A DNA stretch of 64,000 nucleotides from Actinocorallia sp. API 0066. GTDB lineage: Bacteria > Actinomycetota > Actinomycetes > Streptosporangiales > Streptosporangiaceae. Shown piece after piece: positions 52,588-61,018 of this stretch (the stretch's first letter is position 1; each line of letters starts with the position of its first letter). The notes beneath the pieces were generated by a model that was given only the letters and a program-made list of their open reading frames with translations, ran no database searches and was not told the DNA's origin. The position numbers and the translations under genes are program-made. Where the stretch lies: NCBI RefSeq assembly GCF_020991275.1, contig NZ_JAJLQY010000005.1:310001-374000 (forward strand), written 5' to 3'.

Positions 52588-55101
52588 TCAGTCGAGCCTG
52601 GCGAAGTCCCTGACGTGCAGGACGGCGGTGCCGGTCTCGTCGGACGCGGCGAGGTCGACGTCGGCGGTGAGCGACCAGTCGTGGTGCTTGTCGGGGTCGG
52701 CGACGATCTGCCGGACCCGCCAGACGCCCTCCTCCTCGGTGATCTGGAGGAAGGCCGGGCCGCGCGCGTCCGCCCCGGTGGGCAGCTCGTCGTGCTCGTC
52801 GAAGTACGCCTCGACGGCGTCCTCCCACTCCGGCGCGTCCCATCCGGTGCCGAGTTCGGCGAGGTCGCGGTAGGCGCGGCGGGCGGCGAGCTGGAGGTGC
52901 CGGAAGAGCGCGTTGCGGACGAGCACCCGGAAGGCGCGCGGGTTGGCCGTGACAGCTCCCGTCTTCTCCTCCAGGGGCTCCTCGGCGTCCAGGGTGGGGT
53001 TGGCGAGCTGCTCCCACTCGTCCAGGAGGCTGCTGTCCACCTGACGGACGAGTTCACCGAGCCACTCGATGAGGTCCTGCAACTCCTCGGTCTTGGCCGC
53101 GTCGGGGACGGTCTGCGCCAGCGCCTTGTAAGCACCCGCGAGGTAGCGCAGCACGATCCCTTCGCTGCGCGCGAGGTCATAGTGGTGGACGTACTGGGAG
53201 AAGTTCATCAGCCGCTCGTACAGGTCGCGGACGACCGATTTGGGCCGGAGCGGGTGGTCGGCGACCCACGGGTTGCCGCGCGCGTAGATCTCGAACGCGC
53301 CGTCCAGGACGTCTTCGAGCGGCTTGGGGTAGTCGACCTCCTCCAGCAGCTCCATCCGCTCCTCGTACTCGATGCCGTTCATCTTCATCTCGGCGACGGC
53401 CTCGCCCTTGGCCTTGTTGAGCTGGGCGGCGAGGATCTGGCGCGGGTCGTCCAGCGTCGCCTCGATGACGGAGACGACGTCGAGCGCGTACGTGGGCGCT
53501 TCCTTGTCGAGTAGTTCGAGGGCGGCGAGCGCGAAGGTGGACAGCGGCTGGTTGAGCGCGAAGTCCTCCTGGAGGTCGACGGTGATGCGGACCCAGCGGC
53601 CGTCGGCGTCGGGGACGGTGAGTTCCTCGACGATCCCGCCCGCGCGCAGCGACCGGTAGATGGCGATCGCGCGGGAGATGTGGCGGCGTTGGGCGGCCCT
53701 GTCCTCGTGGTTGTCGGTGAGGAGCTTCCGCATCGCCTGGAACGCGTTGCCGGGCCGGTTGATCACCGAGAGCAGCATCGTGTGGGTGACCTCGAACCGG
53801 GACTTGAGCGGTTCGGGCTCGGCGGTCTGGAGCCGGGTGAACGTCTCCTCGTCCCAGGAGACGAACCCTTCGGGCGGCTTCTTACGGACGAGCTTGCGCA
53901 GCTTCTTGGTGTCGTCCCCTGCTTTGAGGACGGCCTTGTGGTTCTCCACGATGTGGTCGGGCGCCTGGCACACGACGTACCCGACGGTGTCGAACCCGGC
54001 ACGTCCGGCACGTCCGGCGATCTGGTGGAATTCGCGGGCGCGGAGGCGGCGCACCCGGCGTCCGTCGTACTTGGACAGGGCGGTGAAGAGCACCGTCCGG
54101 ATGGGCACGTTGACGCCGACGCCCAGCGTGTCCGTGCCGCAGATGATCTTGAGAAGCCCGGCCTGCGCGAGCCGCTCCACGAGCCGCCGGTACTTGGGCA
54201 GCATCCCCGCGTGGTGCACCCCGATCCCGTGCCTGACCAGGCGTTCCAGCGTCTTGCCGAACTTGGTGGTGAACCGGAACCGGCCGATCAGCTTCCCGAT
54301 CTCGGCCTTCTCCTCCTTGGTGCACACGTTCACCGACATGAGTGACTGCGCCCGCTCGATCGCCGCCGCCTGGGTGAAGTGGACGACGTAGACGGGCGCC
54401 TTCTTCTCCAACAGGAGGTGCTCGATCGTCTCGTGCAAAGGCGTCAGCTTGTAGGAGTACTCCAGCGGCACCGGACGCGTCGCCGACCGCACGACGGCGG
54501 TGGGACGACCCGTCCGCCGGGTCAGATCCTTCTCGAACAGCGACACGTCGCCCAGCGTCGCCGACATCAGGAGGAACTGCGCCTGCGGCAGCTCCAGCAG
54601 CGGGATCTGCCACGCGACGCCCCGGTCAGGCTCGGCGTAGAAGTGGAACTCGTCCATGACGACGAGGCCGATGTCGGCGCGGTCGCCCTCCTGGAGCGCG
54701 ATCGCGGAGAGCACCTCGGCGGTGCAGCAGATGATCGGCGCGTTCGGGTTGACCGAGGCGTCGCCGGTCATCATGCCGACGTTGTCGCTGCCGAACTGCT
54801 CGACGAGGTCGAAGAACTTCTCCGACACCAGCGCCTTGATCGGCGCGGTGTAGAAGCTGCACTCGTCGCGGGCGAGCGCGGCGAAGTGCGCCCCGGCCGC
54901 CACCAGCGACTTGCCCGACCCGGTGGGCGTCGCCAGGACGACGTTCGCGCCCGTGACCAGCTCCATCAGCGCCTCCTCCTGAGCCGGGTAAAGGCTCAGG
55001 CCGCGCTGCTCCGTCCAGCCGGCGAACGCCTCGAACACCTTGTCGGGATCGCCGTCTTCCGGAAGCAGGTCATGGAGGCTCATCCCTCCATGATGGGCCA
55101 T
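52588..55101 (-). CDS. Ski2-like DEAD/DEAH helicase with DUF3516-type C-terminus
   Basis: Superfamily 2 helicase of 837 residues. The motifs are intact: LATPTGSGKS (I), VVMDEFHFY (II), LMSATL (III), YVVHFTQ (IV), TDTLGVGVN (V) and HQIAGRAGRAG (VI). The C-terminal 400 residues match the DUF3516 region of actinobacterial RNA-helicase-like proteins. A role in RNA processing or decay is likely but unproven. ATG 55101 or 55083 could be the start; GGAGGG abuts the second too closely to serve it. Confidence 0.9.
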   Translation of the reverse strand: MAHHGGMSLHDLLPEDGDPDKVFEAFAGWTEQRGLSLYPAQEEALMELVTGANVVLATPTGSGKSLVAAGAHFAALARDECSFYTAPIKALVSEKFFDLVEQFGSDNVGMMTGDASVNPNAPIICCTAEVLSAIALQEGDRADIGLVVMDEFHFYAEPDRGVAWQIPLLELPQAQFLLMSATLGDVSLFEKDLTRRTGRPTAVVRSATRPVPLEYSYKLTPLHETIEHLLLEKKAPVYVVHFTQAAAIERAQSLMSVNVCTKEEKAEIGKLIGRFRFTTKFGKTLERLVRHGIGVHHAGMLPKYRRLVERLAQAGLLKIICGTDTLGVGVNVPIRTVLFTALSKYDGRRVRRLRAREFHQIAGRAGRAGFDTVGYVVCQAPDHIVENHKAVLKAGDDTKKLRKLVRKKPPEGFVSWDEETFTRLQTAEPEPLKSRFEVTHTMLLSVINRPGNAFQAMRKLLTDNHEDRAAQRRHISRAIAIYRSLRAGGIVEELTVPDADGRWVRITVDLQEDFALNQPLSTFALAALELLDKEAPTYALDVVSVIEATLDDPRQILAAQLNKAKGEAVAEMKMNGIEYEERMELLEEVDYPKPLEDVLDGAFEIYARGNPWVADHPLRPKSVVRDLYERLMNFSQYVHHYDLARSEGIVLRYLAGAYKALAQTVPDAAKTEELQDLIEWLGELVRQVDSSLLDEWEQLANPTLDAEEPLEEKTGAVTANPRAFRVLVRNALFRHLQLAARRAYRDLAELGTGWDAPEWEDAVEAYFDEHDELPTGADARGPAFLQITEEEGVWRVRQIVADPDKHHDWSLTADVDLAASDETGTAVLHVRDFARLD

Positions 55102-55129
55102 CCGCGCCCGCCCCCGAACCCGTCGGAGG

Positions 55130-55957
55130 TCAGCCCCAGACGGCGCCGACCTGCTCGACGGCCACCGCGGCCTGGGCGCGGCCGGAGGCGAAGGCGGGCA
55201 GCCAGAGGCCGGGGTCGAGGACGTCGACGCCGAACAGCTCGATCGTCGCCCGGTCCGGGGCGATCGCGGCGATCTTGGCGTCGCCGAGGCGGGCGACCTC
55301 CCGGTCCAGCACGGCGCGGGGCGTCATGTGCGCCATCGGCTCGATGATGACGATCTTGTCGTGGCCCGCGGCGAGGTCGGCGTTGCTGATCGACCGGACG
55401 CCGCCGTCCATGTAGCGGCGGCCCGCGATCTCCACCGGCGGGAAGACCGCGGGGACGGCGCAGCTCGACGCGACGGCGAGCGGCAGCGGCGTCCCCGACC
55501 CGCCCGTCCACACGTGGAGTTCGCCGTCGGCGGTGTCCACCGCGGTGATCCGGAGGTCGCGGTCGGGCCAGTCGTGGCTGGGCAGCCGCTGGCCGATCAT
55601 GGCCAGCCGGGCGCCGTCGCCGGTGACGGTCAGGGCGAGTTCGCCGATCTTGCGCCGGGCCTCCCGGGGGGAGAGCCCGGTTTCGCCGTACATGAGGGTG
55701 AACGCCTCCATGACCTTGGCCATGTCCACGTCCGCGGCGTGGGCCGCCTCCGCTTCGGCGGCGGCGGCCCCGGCGACCTGTTCGGCGAGGTCGGCGTCCT
55801 GGGCGATCATGGTGCCGACGACGGAGCCCGCCGACGTCCCGACGATCAGGTCGGCCGTGCCGAGGTCGACGCCCGCCTCACGCAGGCCGGTGACCAGGCC
55901 CGCCTCCCATCCGATGCCGGCGACGCCCCCGCCGGCCAGAACCAGTGCTCTGCTCAT
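55130..55957 (-). CDS. Patatin-like phospholipase
   Basis: Serine acylhydrolase of 275 residues. The oxyanion loop LAGGGVAGIGWEAGL, the nucleophile elbow GTSAGS and the catalytic Asp in YMDGG are present, so it should be active. It has no signal peptide and resembles RssA-type actinobacterial patatins. It starts 22 bp after the cyclase-like gene on the same strand; the pair recalls cyclic-nucleotide-gated phospholipase systems, though this patatin type also occurs alone. Confidence 0.9.
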   Translation of the reverse strand: MSRALVLAGGGVAGIGWEAGLVTGLREAGVDLGTADLIVGTSAGSVVGTMIAQDADLAEQVAGAAAAEAEAAHAADVDMAKVMEAFTLMYGETGLSPREARRKIGELALTVTGDGARLAMIGQRLPSHDWPDRDLRITAVDTADGELHVWTGGSGTPLPLAVASSCAVPAVFPPVEIAGRRYMDGGVRSISNADLAAGHDKIVIIEPMAHMTPRAVLDREVARLGDAKIAAIAPDRATIELFGVDVLDPGLWLPAFASGRAQAAVAVEQVGAVWG

Positions 55958-55979
55958 GCCCCCCAGTGTGGCCGACGGG

Positions 55980-56666
55980 TCACGCGCCCTCCCAGGCGGG
56001 GTCGAGCGGCACGGCCCGCAGTCGGGGCACGAAGGAGCCGTCGGGGAAGCAGGCCCACGCCCTTGTGCTGGTCTCCTTAACCTCGACGGAGACGGGCCTG
56101 TAGCGGTCGGCACCGGCGCGGCCGGAGACGACCTCACCGAAGACGAACGAGGAGACGATCACGCCGAGGTCGGCGCTGGAGGCGGCGAGCGCCGCCTTGA
56201 AGTCGGGCGCGTCGAGCGCCCTGTGCAGCTGGTTGGCGGCCCGGCCGACCAGACCGTAACCGTCGTGGGTGACATGTCCGGCGTCGACGGACATGCGCAG
56301 CCGCAGCCGGGACGGCTCGGCGGCACGGCGGTTGTGGTCGGCGAGGAGCGCGCCCAGGTGGTCCACCAGCGGGTCGACCGCCTGGACGGTGGGCACCCCG
56401 GCGGGCAGGGCGAGCAGGATCCCGTCACCGCGGTCCTCGCGGTGGGACAGGCCCCAGGGCAGGTCGGCGAGGCCGAAGGACTCCTCGACGAACCCGTACA
56501 TGGTGGCGCGCAGGTAGAGCAGGTCCTCGTGGCTGCGCGCCAGGTCCCCGAAGGCGCAGATGTCGAAGGCGAGCAGTGCGTGCAGGCCGCCGCGCGGGCG
56601 GCACGGTCCTGCGGTGGTGCGGATGGCCGAACAGTTGCCTCGTCTACGGTGGTGAGACCGGTTCAT
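55980..56666 (-). CDS. Class III nucleotidyl-cyclase-like protein
   Basis: Protein of about 228 residues whose core (about 29-215) fits the class III cyclase fold. The metal-site Asp positions are visible as Asp35 in AFDICAFG and Asp81 in REDRGDGILL. The transition-state Asn and Arg are in GRAANQLHR (Asn145, Arg149). The Lys usual for purine recognition is not apparent. This family, with EDRGDG and VKET segments, is actinomycete-specific, and its product, if any, is unknown. ATG 56666 is the best start, but the first 28 residues are basic and poorly conserved-looking. The patatin gene follows 22 bp downstream. Confidence 0.72.
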   Translation of the reverse strand: MNRSHHRRRGNCSAIRTTAGPCRPRGGLHALLAFDICAFGDLARSHEDLLYLRATMYGFVEESFGLADLPWGLSHREDRGDGILLALPAGVPTVQAVDPLVDHLGALLADHNRRAAEPSRLRLRMSVDAGHVTHDGYGLVGRAANQLHRALDAPDFKAALAASSADLGVIVSSFVFGEVVSGRAGADRYRPVSVEVKETSTRAWACFPDGSFVPRLRAVPLDPAWEGA

Positions 56667-56738
56667 CCCCTGCCATTTCCAGGTGCTTGCTGTGTGGTTG
56701 CCCCCAAGGCGTTGACGACCACACGGGGATAAGACGTG

Positions 56739-56753
56739 CGAACGTGACGTTCG
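56739..56753. promoter_or_regulatory. Palindrome upstream of the cyclase-like gene
   Basis: CGAACGT-G-ACGTTCG, perfect 7-bp arms, in the 182-bp gap between the kinase and cyclase-like genes, about 75 bp before the latter's start. A GAATGTCCC direct repeat lies just beyond it. It may be an operator; the binding protein is unknown. Confidence 0.45.
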
Positions 56754-56848
56754 GCTCCACTCGGACCGACGAATGTCCCGGAATGTCCCAGGATTCTCGG
56801 TGGACGCTCGGGACCCGTCAGGCGCGGGCGCCCGTCCGGGTCCGGCGG

Positions 56849-57643
56849 TCAGGCCCGCGCCGCCGCCCGGACGGGCCGGAGCAGGTCGAGCAGCCGGGGA
56901 CCCGGATTCCCGAGCCGTTCCAGCATCCGGGCGGCCTCCGCCGCCGTCAGCCGGTCCGCCGGGTCCTTGCGCAACAGGCCGTCGATGACGGGGCGCAGCG
57001 GCCCCGCGTTGCGCGGCGGCGCGTGCTCGTCGACGAGGACCGCCAGCATCGACGCCAGCGCGCCCGCCCTCCGGTAGGGCGCCCGCCCGTCCACCGCCGT
57101 GTAGAGCGTCACACCGAGCGACCACAGATCGGACGCCGCCGTGAGCGGGTCGTTACGGGCCTGTTCGGGTGAGACGTAAGCAGGCGATCCTTCTAGGACG
57201 CGCAGATCGGTGTCCTCGGTGTGGATGGCGAGTCCGAAGTCGGTGAGCACCACCCGGCCGTCGGCGCAGACCAGCACGTTGCTGGGTTTGACGTCGCGGT
57301 GGAGCAGGCCGACTCCGTGGGCGGCGCGCAGGACCGCGACGAGTTGTCTTCCGATCTCGGCGGCGCGGAGCGGATCCAGCGGCCCCTCGGTGTCGATGAC
57401 CTGTTGCAGGTCGGGCGCGTCGAGGAACTCCATGACCAGCCAGGGCCTGCCACCGGCGACGAGCACGTCGTGCACGGCCGCCGTCCCTGGATGGCTGAGC
57501 CGTGCCATCGACCGCGCCTCCCGGGTGAGCGACCTGCACAGTTCGCGCCGCCGCTCCGTGTCCGCCCCCAGCGGGAGCAGGATCTCCTTGACCGCGACCA
57601 CCCGGTCGAGGACTTCGTCGTGGGCGCGCCACACCACGCCCAT
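56849..57643 (-). CDS. Ser/Thr protein kinase (Hanks type), 5' end unclear
   Basis: Kinase catalytic domain with Lys in VAVKEI, the loop HRDVKPSNVL, TDFGLA and SPAYVSPEQA, then a normal C-lobe; no membrane segment or sensor domain follows, so it is cytosolic. The first standard start (ATG 57643) falls inside the glycine loop GRGGMG. The same frame upstream reads ILVAGRYRLLEEQGRGG, as a kinase should, but offers no ATG, GTG or TTG before a stop. Either ATT 57694 is used or one base was gained in the G5 run at 57703-57707, which would join GTG 57716. Probably functional only if one of these holds. Confidence 0.78.
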   Translation of the reverse strand: MGVVWRAHDEVLDRVVAVKEILLPLGADTERRRELCRSLTREARSMARLSHPGTAAVHDVLVAGGRPWLVMEFLDAPDLQQVIDTEGPLDPLRAAEIGRQLVAVLRAAHGVGLLHRDVKPSNVLVCADGRVVLTDFGLAIHTEDTDLRVLEGSPAYVSPEQARNDPLTAASDLWSLGVTLYTAVDGRAPYRRAGALASMLAVLVDEHAPPRNAGPLRPVIDGLLRKDPADRLTAAEAARMLERLGNPGPRLLDLLRPVRAAARA

Positions 57644-57719
57644 CCCTCCCCGGCCTTGCTCTTCCAGTAGCCGGTACCGCCCCGCGACAAGAATTGGCCC
57701 GACCCCCGTCTCGCACGTG

Positions 57720-57982
57720 ACAGCTCCCGGAGGAGCTCGTTCTGTCTCTCACCTCCTGCCCGTTTTGTGCGCCCGAAACGGCCCCCCAACCTTCAAGACT
57801 CCACCACCTTTCCCCCAACCAACCCCAGCCAGACCACCAACAACCCCGAACCCAACCCTGCGCACTGCCGTACAGGCGGCCGAGCGCGTCGGTGAACACG
57901 GTGACGGTGCGGGCCCCGTCGAGGCCGGTGTGTTCGACCTCCAGGCGGAGCGGCCGGGGCACCATGCTGCGGGGTCCTGAGG
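57720..57982. other. Gap with no clear gene
   Basis: About 260 bp between the kinase and the cREC gene. The left half is C-rich low complexity. The right half reads on the minus strand as a coding-like fragment (PRPLRLEVEHTGLDG) without a family match or a plausible end, perhaps debris of a decayed gene. Confidence 0.4.
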
Positions 57983-58321
57983 TCAGGCGGTCGCTCGGCG
58001 AACTCGGTAGCCCCATCGGGTGAGGACGCGGACCACGGTTTCGGCGCCGATGGGGTTGGCGCTATGAACGAAGATCGTTCCTACCTGGAAGGGGTGGCCG
58101 TTGAACGCGGCCTCCTCCAGGAGCGCCACGACGGGCATGATGCTGTCGTCGCCGCCCAGATCATGGTCAAGCCAGAGCTCGTCGATGAACTCGTTGTGGT
58201 GCTCCTTGAGGAGCTGAATGCCTCCAGCGCTCGTGCGGGCGAGCCGTGTGGTTCTGGGGAGAGAGCGTAGATCGTCGATGCCGAGAATGATCGGCGTCGG
58301 CGCTGGTCCTTGTTGCTCCAC
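57983..58321 (-). CDS. Cyclic-phosphate processing receiver (cREC) domain protein
   Basis: Single-domain protein of about 112 residues. The acidic pair in ILGIDDLRSLP (Asp16-17), WLDHDLGG (Asp52-His53-Asp54) and FVHSANPIG (His86, Asn89) match the receiver-like domain proposed to process cyclic phosphates on RNA ends. The start is read as GTG 58321, directly before the domain; an ATG at 58543 would add 74 non-family residues. Ribosome site weak. It is on the same strand as the kinase, cyclase-like and patatin genes and next to a transposon relic. Confidence 0.72.
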   Translation of the reverse strand: MEQQGPAPTPIILGIDDLRSLPRTTRLARTSAGGIQLLKEHHNEFIDELWLDHDLGGDDSIMPVVALLEEAAFNGHPFQVGTIFVHSANPIGAETVVRVLTRWGYRVRRATA

Positions 58322-58548
58322 GTGGAGATCATCGCAGAGCTCTGGTGGCCCATCGGCAGAGCCGCTATCCGATCGGGCTCGCCAGAGGAATGTCACCCTC
58401 GAATGTGTCTGTTCGACTTCGGTGGGTGACAAGTGCGTGTTTGTCTGGGGTTTCGGTGCTGCTGAGTGGGGCGGTGATGCTGTGCTCTCGCCGGTCTGGT
58501 CGAACTGCTGCGCTTGGCCCGATCTTCTCGCGCCGGTGCCCAAGAGGC

Positions 58549-59033
58549 AGGCCGGACATGAGCTGGTGCCGGGCGCAGCGGCATCGGCCCGGATTGCAGT
58601 TCATGGTCTCTACCGGCCGCCATCACGCTTTCGAGAGCCTGGAGGAAGCACGGCTTCTGCTCGTTCTGGATTTCGCCGGGGAGGTGGTGGACGTCTTCTC
58701 TCAGCCGGTGCGGGTGAGGTTCGAGTCCTCCTCGGGGTGGCGGGCTGGAACTATGCGGTTGCGGCGGGCTGGCGTGCTCATGTCGCGACGACGGTGAGTG
58801 CGCTGTCCTCGCAGCGGCGTCCGCTGACCGACCCGCTGAGCTTGAGGCCGGGCCTGGTCGAGATGGCAGGGACCGGCTTGACGTTCGGGGAACTTGCGGA
58901 CCGGAGCCGGGTTCCTGCGGTTGCTCGGGCTCAGCTGCTTCATCTGATCTGGCGTCGGCGGTTGGGCATCGATCTGGCCGCGCCGCTGCGAGATGGTTCG
59001 CTGGTAGTTCTCGGGAAGGCCGGTCATGACTGA
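58549..59033 (+). pseudogene. TnsA-like transposase endonuclease subunit, deleted centre
   Basis: The first part reads RHRPGLQFMVSTGRHHAFES, then LEEARLLLVLDFAGEVVDV, the start of a TnsA nuclease. At about 58725 the match jumps to another frame with VAGWNYAVAAGWRAHVATTV, then SALSSQRRPLTDPLSLRPGL, the C-terminal domain. The expected HTPDFL and VDVRP nuclease core, roughly 45-50 codons, is missing at the junction. The stop at 59031-59033 overlaps the next start, as in intact elements. Confidence 0.78.
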
Positions 59034-59095
59034 CCGGGCGGTGCTGGACCTCTCGGTCGGTGCCGGGCTGGTCCTGGACGGAGCGGAGTGGAGCA
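59026..59095 (+). pseudogene. TnsB-like DDE transposase, N-terminal stub
   Basis: ATG 59026 overlaps the TnsA stop. The frame reads MTDRAVLDLSVGAGLVLDGA, then EWSI, like the start of actinomycete Mu/TnsB-type transposases. It then loses similarity within about 23 codons at the fusion point with TniQ sequence. The catalytic DDE domain is absent. Confidence 0.6.
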
Positions 59096-59660
59096 TCCGT
59101 TCTGCGGCACGGACCTCGCAGCCCGAGACGAGGGCGAGGCTCCCGCCGAACTCCATACGCTTCTTCAACTTCAGCAGGAGATCCTCCTCAAGGAGAACCG
59201 TGATCCCCACGACCTGAGCAGCGTTGGAGGCATGCCGACGACCAACCACCGGTACTTCACTGATCTCGGCATCGTGGCCTCGCTGACCCTTCTGTCATGG
59301 CCGACAGCCCGCTACTTGAGTGCGGCACCCGCCCTCGCCACGCTGATCGATACCGAGGTCGACCGACGCCGCCACGAAATCCGGTCACGTCAGCTCCAAT
59401 CGATCCGCCTCAACTCTCGGCGGTCGCCAGGTCTTGGAACGGCACTCCGCAAACCCGTCACGCTGAGAGAACGCATGCTCGCCACGGGGCTTCCGGACCT
59501 GCCACCCAGGGTCGTTGCTCGTGAACTCGACCGGCACCTCGGGTCATTGGACGAACGACGACCGCGACGGCGATGCGGTGCCCGGTACGGGGGCGTGACT
59601 CGGCCGAAGGCCCGAACAGCGCTCATGCGCGTCACCGAGCCTGTAGGAAAAGAGTCATGA
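59088..59660 (+). pseudogene. TniQ C-terminal fragment
   Basis: Begins at HPFCGTDLAARDE, the second half of a TniQ zinc ribbon, and continues LLQLQQEILL, TTNHRYFTDLGIVASLTLLSW and PTAR, a typical TniQ C-terminal region. Later residues look shortened. The targeting N-terminal domain is missing. Its stop overlaps the start of the DivIVA-like gene (ATGA), so read-through transcription could still feed that gene. Confidence 0.65.
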
Positions 59661-59998
59661 GTGACACCGACAAGATCTGGACGGCGATCAGTGAGCTCGG
59701 GCGGAAGATCGACGGGCTCGCCGAAGCCGTCGCGGAAGCGGCGGAGCCGAAGAAGGCGCGGCACCGTGGCCTGCCTCATCGGCTTACCGCCGACGATGTC
59801 CGGAACGTCACCTTCATCACCACTCGTGTCGCCCCCGGTTATCACACGCCCGAAGTCGACGACTTCCTCGACAAGGTTGAGGCTGAGCTCGACGAGCGTT
59901 CCCGCGAGCACCTTGCTCTCCAGGCGGAGAATGAACGGCTCGCTGCGGAGAACGGCGATCTACGGGCGCGGCTCGGGGGCCGTGTCGGCGAGCACTGA
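59657..59998 (+). CDS. DivIVA-domain coiled-coil protein
   Basis: Protein of 113 residues. A short N-terminal coil is followed by the DivIVA core HRLTADDVRNVTF and PGYHTPEVDDFLDKVEAEL (about 40-75) and a Leu/Glu-rich coiled coil (REHLALQAENERLAAENGDL). DivIVA relatives bind curved membranes and organise poles; this one is much shorter than the cell-division DivIVA/Wag31, so it is an accessory paralogue. ATG 59657 overlaps the preceding relic's stop. Confidence 0.85.
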   Translation: MSDTDKIWTAISELGRKIDGLAEAVAEAAEPKKARHRGLPHRLTADDVRNVTFITTRVAPGYHTPEVDDFLDKVEAELDERSREHLALQAENERLAAENGDLRARLGGRVGEH

Positions 59999-60022
59999 GC
60001 GGCTCGGGGTTGGGCCGGAGGG

Positions 60023-61018
60023 CTAGGGCTTTTGGTGTCGGTGCCATAGCCAGTGGGTCCAGGCTAGGGCGCCTAGGGGGATTTCTATGACGTAGGTGAA
60101 GAAGCTGTAGAGGAGGACGGCGGTGGCGGCGGGGGTGGCGTCCAGGCCGAAGTGGACCAGGGCGGCGGCGGTTCCGGTTTCGGTGACGCCGGTGCCGCCG
60201 GGGGTGAGGACCACGCTGGTGAGGACTCGGTTGAGGGCGAAGGCGGCTACGGTTTCGGCCAGGCGGGGAGGGCTTCCTACGGCCCAGAGGCAGGCCCAGA
60301 ACAGGACGCCCTGGAGGAACAGGTAGCCGGTCATGCCGAAGGTGAGGGTCTTCCAGCCGGTGCGTAGGACGTCGATCGTCTCCGCGCGGATGCGGAGGAG
60401 GGCTGTTCCCAGGCCGCGTAGGAGGGTCGCGAGACGGTGGGGGGAGCGGGCGGCCAAGGAGTGCAGCCGGTCGTGCACCCAGCGGGCGGCGCTTTCGAAG
60501 CGTAGTGCGACCGCCAGGAGGACCGCGCACGCGGCCAGCACCACGCCGGCTGAGGCGGCGGCAGCACCCAGTTCTCGGTTCGGCACCTCGCCTATGGAGA
60601 GCAGAGCGACGATACCCAGGGCCGGGAGCAGGAGCCGTCCGAAGACGTTCCAGACTCCGCTGACCAGAGTGGAGACTGTCACCGACGGGGCGGAGAATCC
60701 CCAGCTCCCGGCCATCGCGAACGTCGCGGCGACGCCCGCCGCGCCGCCGAACGGCAGCAGGTTGCTGACGGCGCTGCCGGCCGCGTTGAGCTGGAACGCC
60801 TGGCCGTGCCGTAGGCCGGGCAGCGAGCCCGTCAGGACGAACGTGTACATGCCGAGGCCCGCGAGCCACAGCACGACGAGCAGAGCCAGCACGCCGGGGC
60901 TGAGCGCGCCGAGTCCCGCCACGATGGCCGTCCAGTCGGCGCCGACGAGGCGGGGCATCACCGCGATGAGGCCCGCCGCGAGCAGCAGTGAGCCCGCCGA
61001 CAGGACGAGCCGTCTCAC
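60023..61018 (-). CDS. YbhN/UPF0104-type membrane protein (LPG-synthase-like)
   Basis: Integral membrane protein of 331 residues with seven to eight segments, of the lysylphosphatidylglycerol-synthase-like TM family. Key segments are LNAAGSAVSNLLPFGGAAGVAATFAM and FALNRVLTSVVLTPGGTGVTETG. Such proteins are flippase-like or lipid-modifying. GTG 61018 overlaps the deacetylase stop (GTGA), so the two are coupled; the context with a deacetylase and a glycosyltransferase points to a glycolipid pathway. Confidence 0.87.
   Translation of the reverse strand: MRRLVLSAGSLLLAAGLIAVMPRLVGADWTAIVAGLGALSPGVLALLVVLWLAGLGMYTFVLTGSLPGLRHGQAFQLNAAGSAVSNLLPFGGAAGVAATFAMAGSWGFSAPSVTVSTLVSGVWNVFGRLLLPALGIVALLSIGEVPNRELGAAAASAGVVLAACAVLLAVALRFESAARWVHDRLHSLAARSPHRLATLLRGLGTALLRIRAETIDVLRTGWKTLTFGMTGYLFLQGVLFWACLWAVGSPPRLAETVAAFALNRVLTSVVLTPGGTGVTETGTAAALVHFGLDATPAATAVLLYSFFTYVIEIPLGALAWTHWLWHRHQKP

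Larger units (their letters stand above)
58549..59660 (+). mobile_element. Tn7/Tn5053-like transposon relic (TnsA-TnsB-TniQ debris)
   Basis: Three consecutive plus-strand fragments match, in the usual gene order, an actinomycete heteromeric transposon: a TnsA-like endonuclease with a central deletion, the first residues of a TnsB-like DDE transposase, and the C-terminal part of a TniQ protein. Most of TnsB, all of the TnsC/TniB ATPase and the N-terminus of TniQ are gone. Terminal inverted repeats or a target duplication could not be found by eye. The element is dead. Confidence 0.75.

Noticed and set aside
55130-56666. Calling the cyclase-like/patatin pair a CBASS operon
   Set aside because: The cyclase-like protein has a class III cyclase pattern, not the GS...D-x-D of CD-NTases, and no Cap2/Cap3 genes are present; kept only as a hypothesis.
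58345-58797. Intact 150-codon gene on the plus strand
   Set aside because: Only its second half resembles TnsA and it ends in an off-frame tail; treated as part of the transposon relic.
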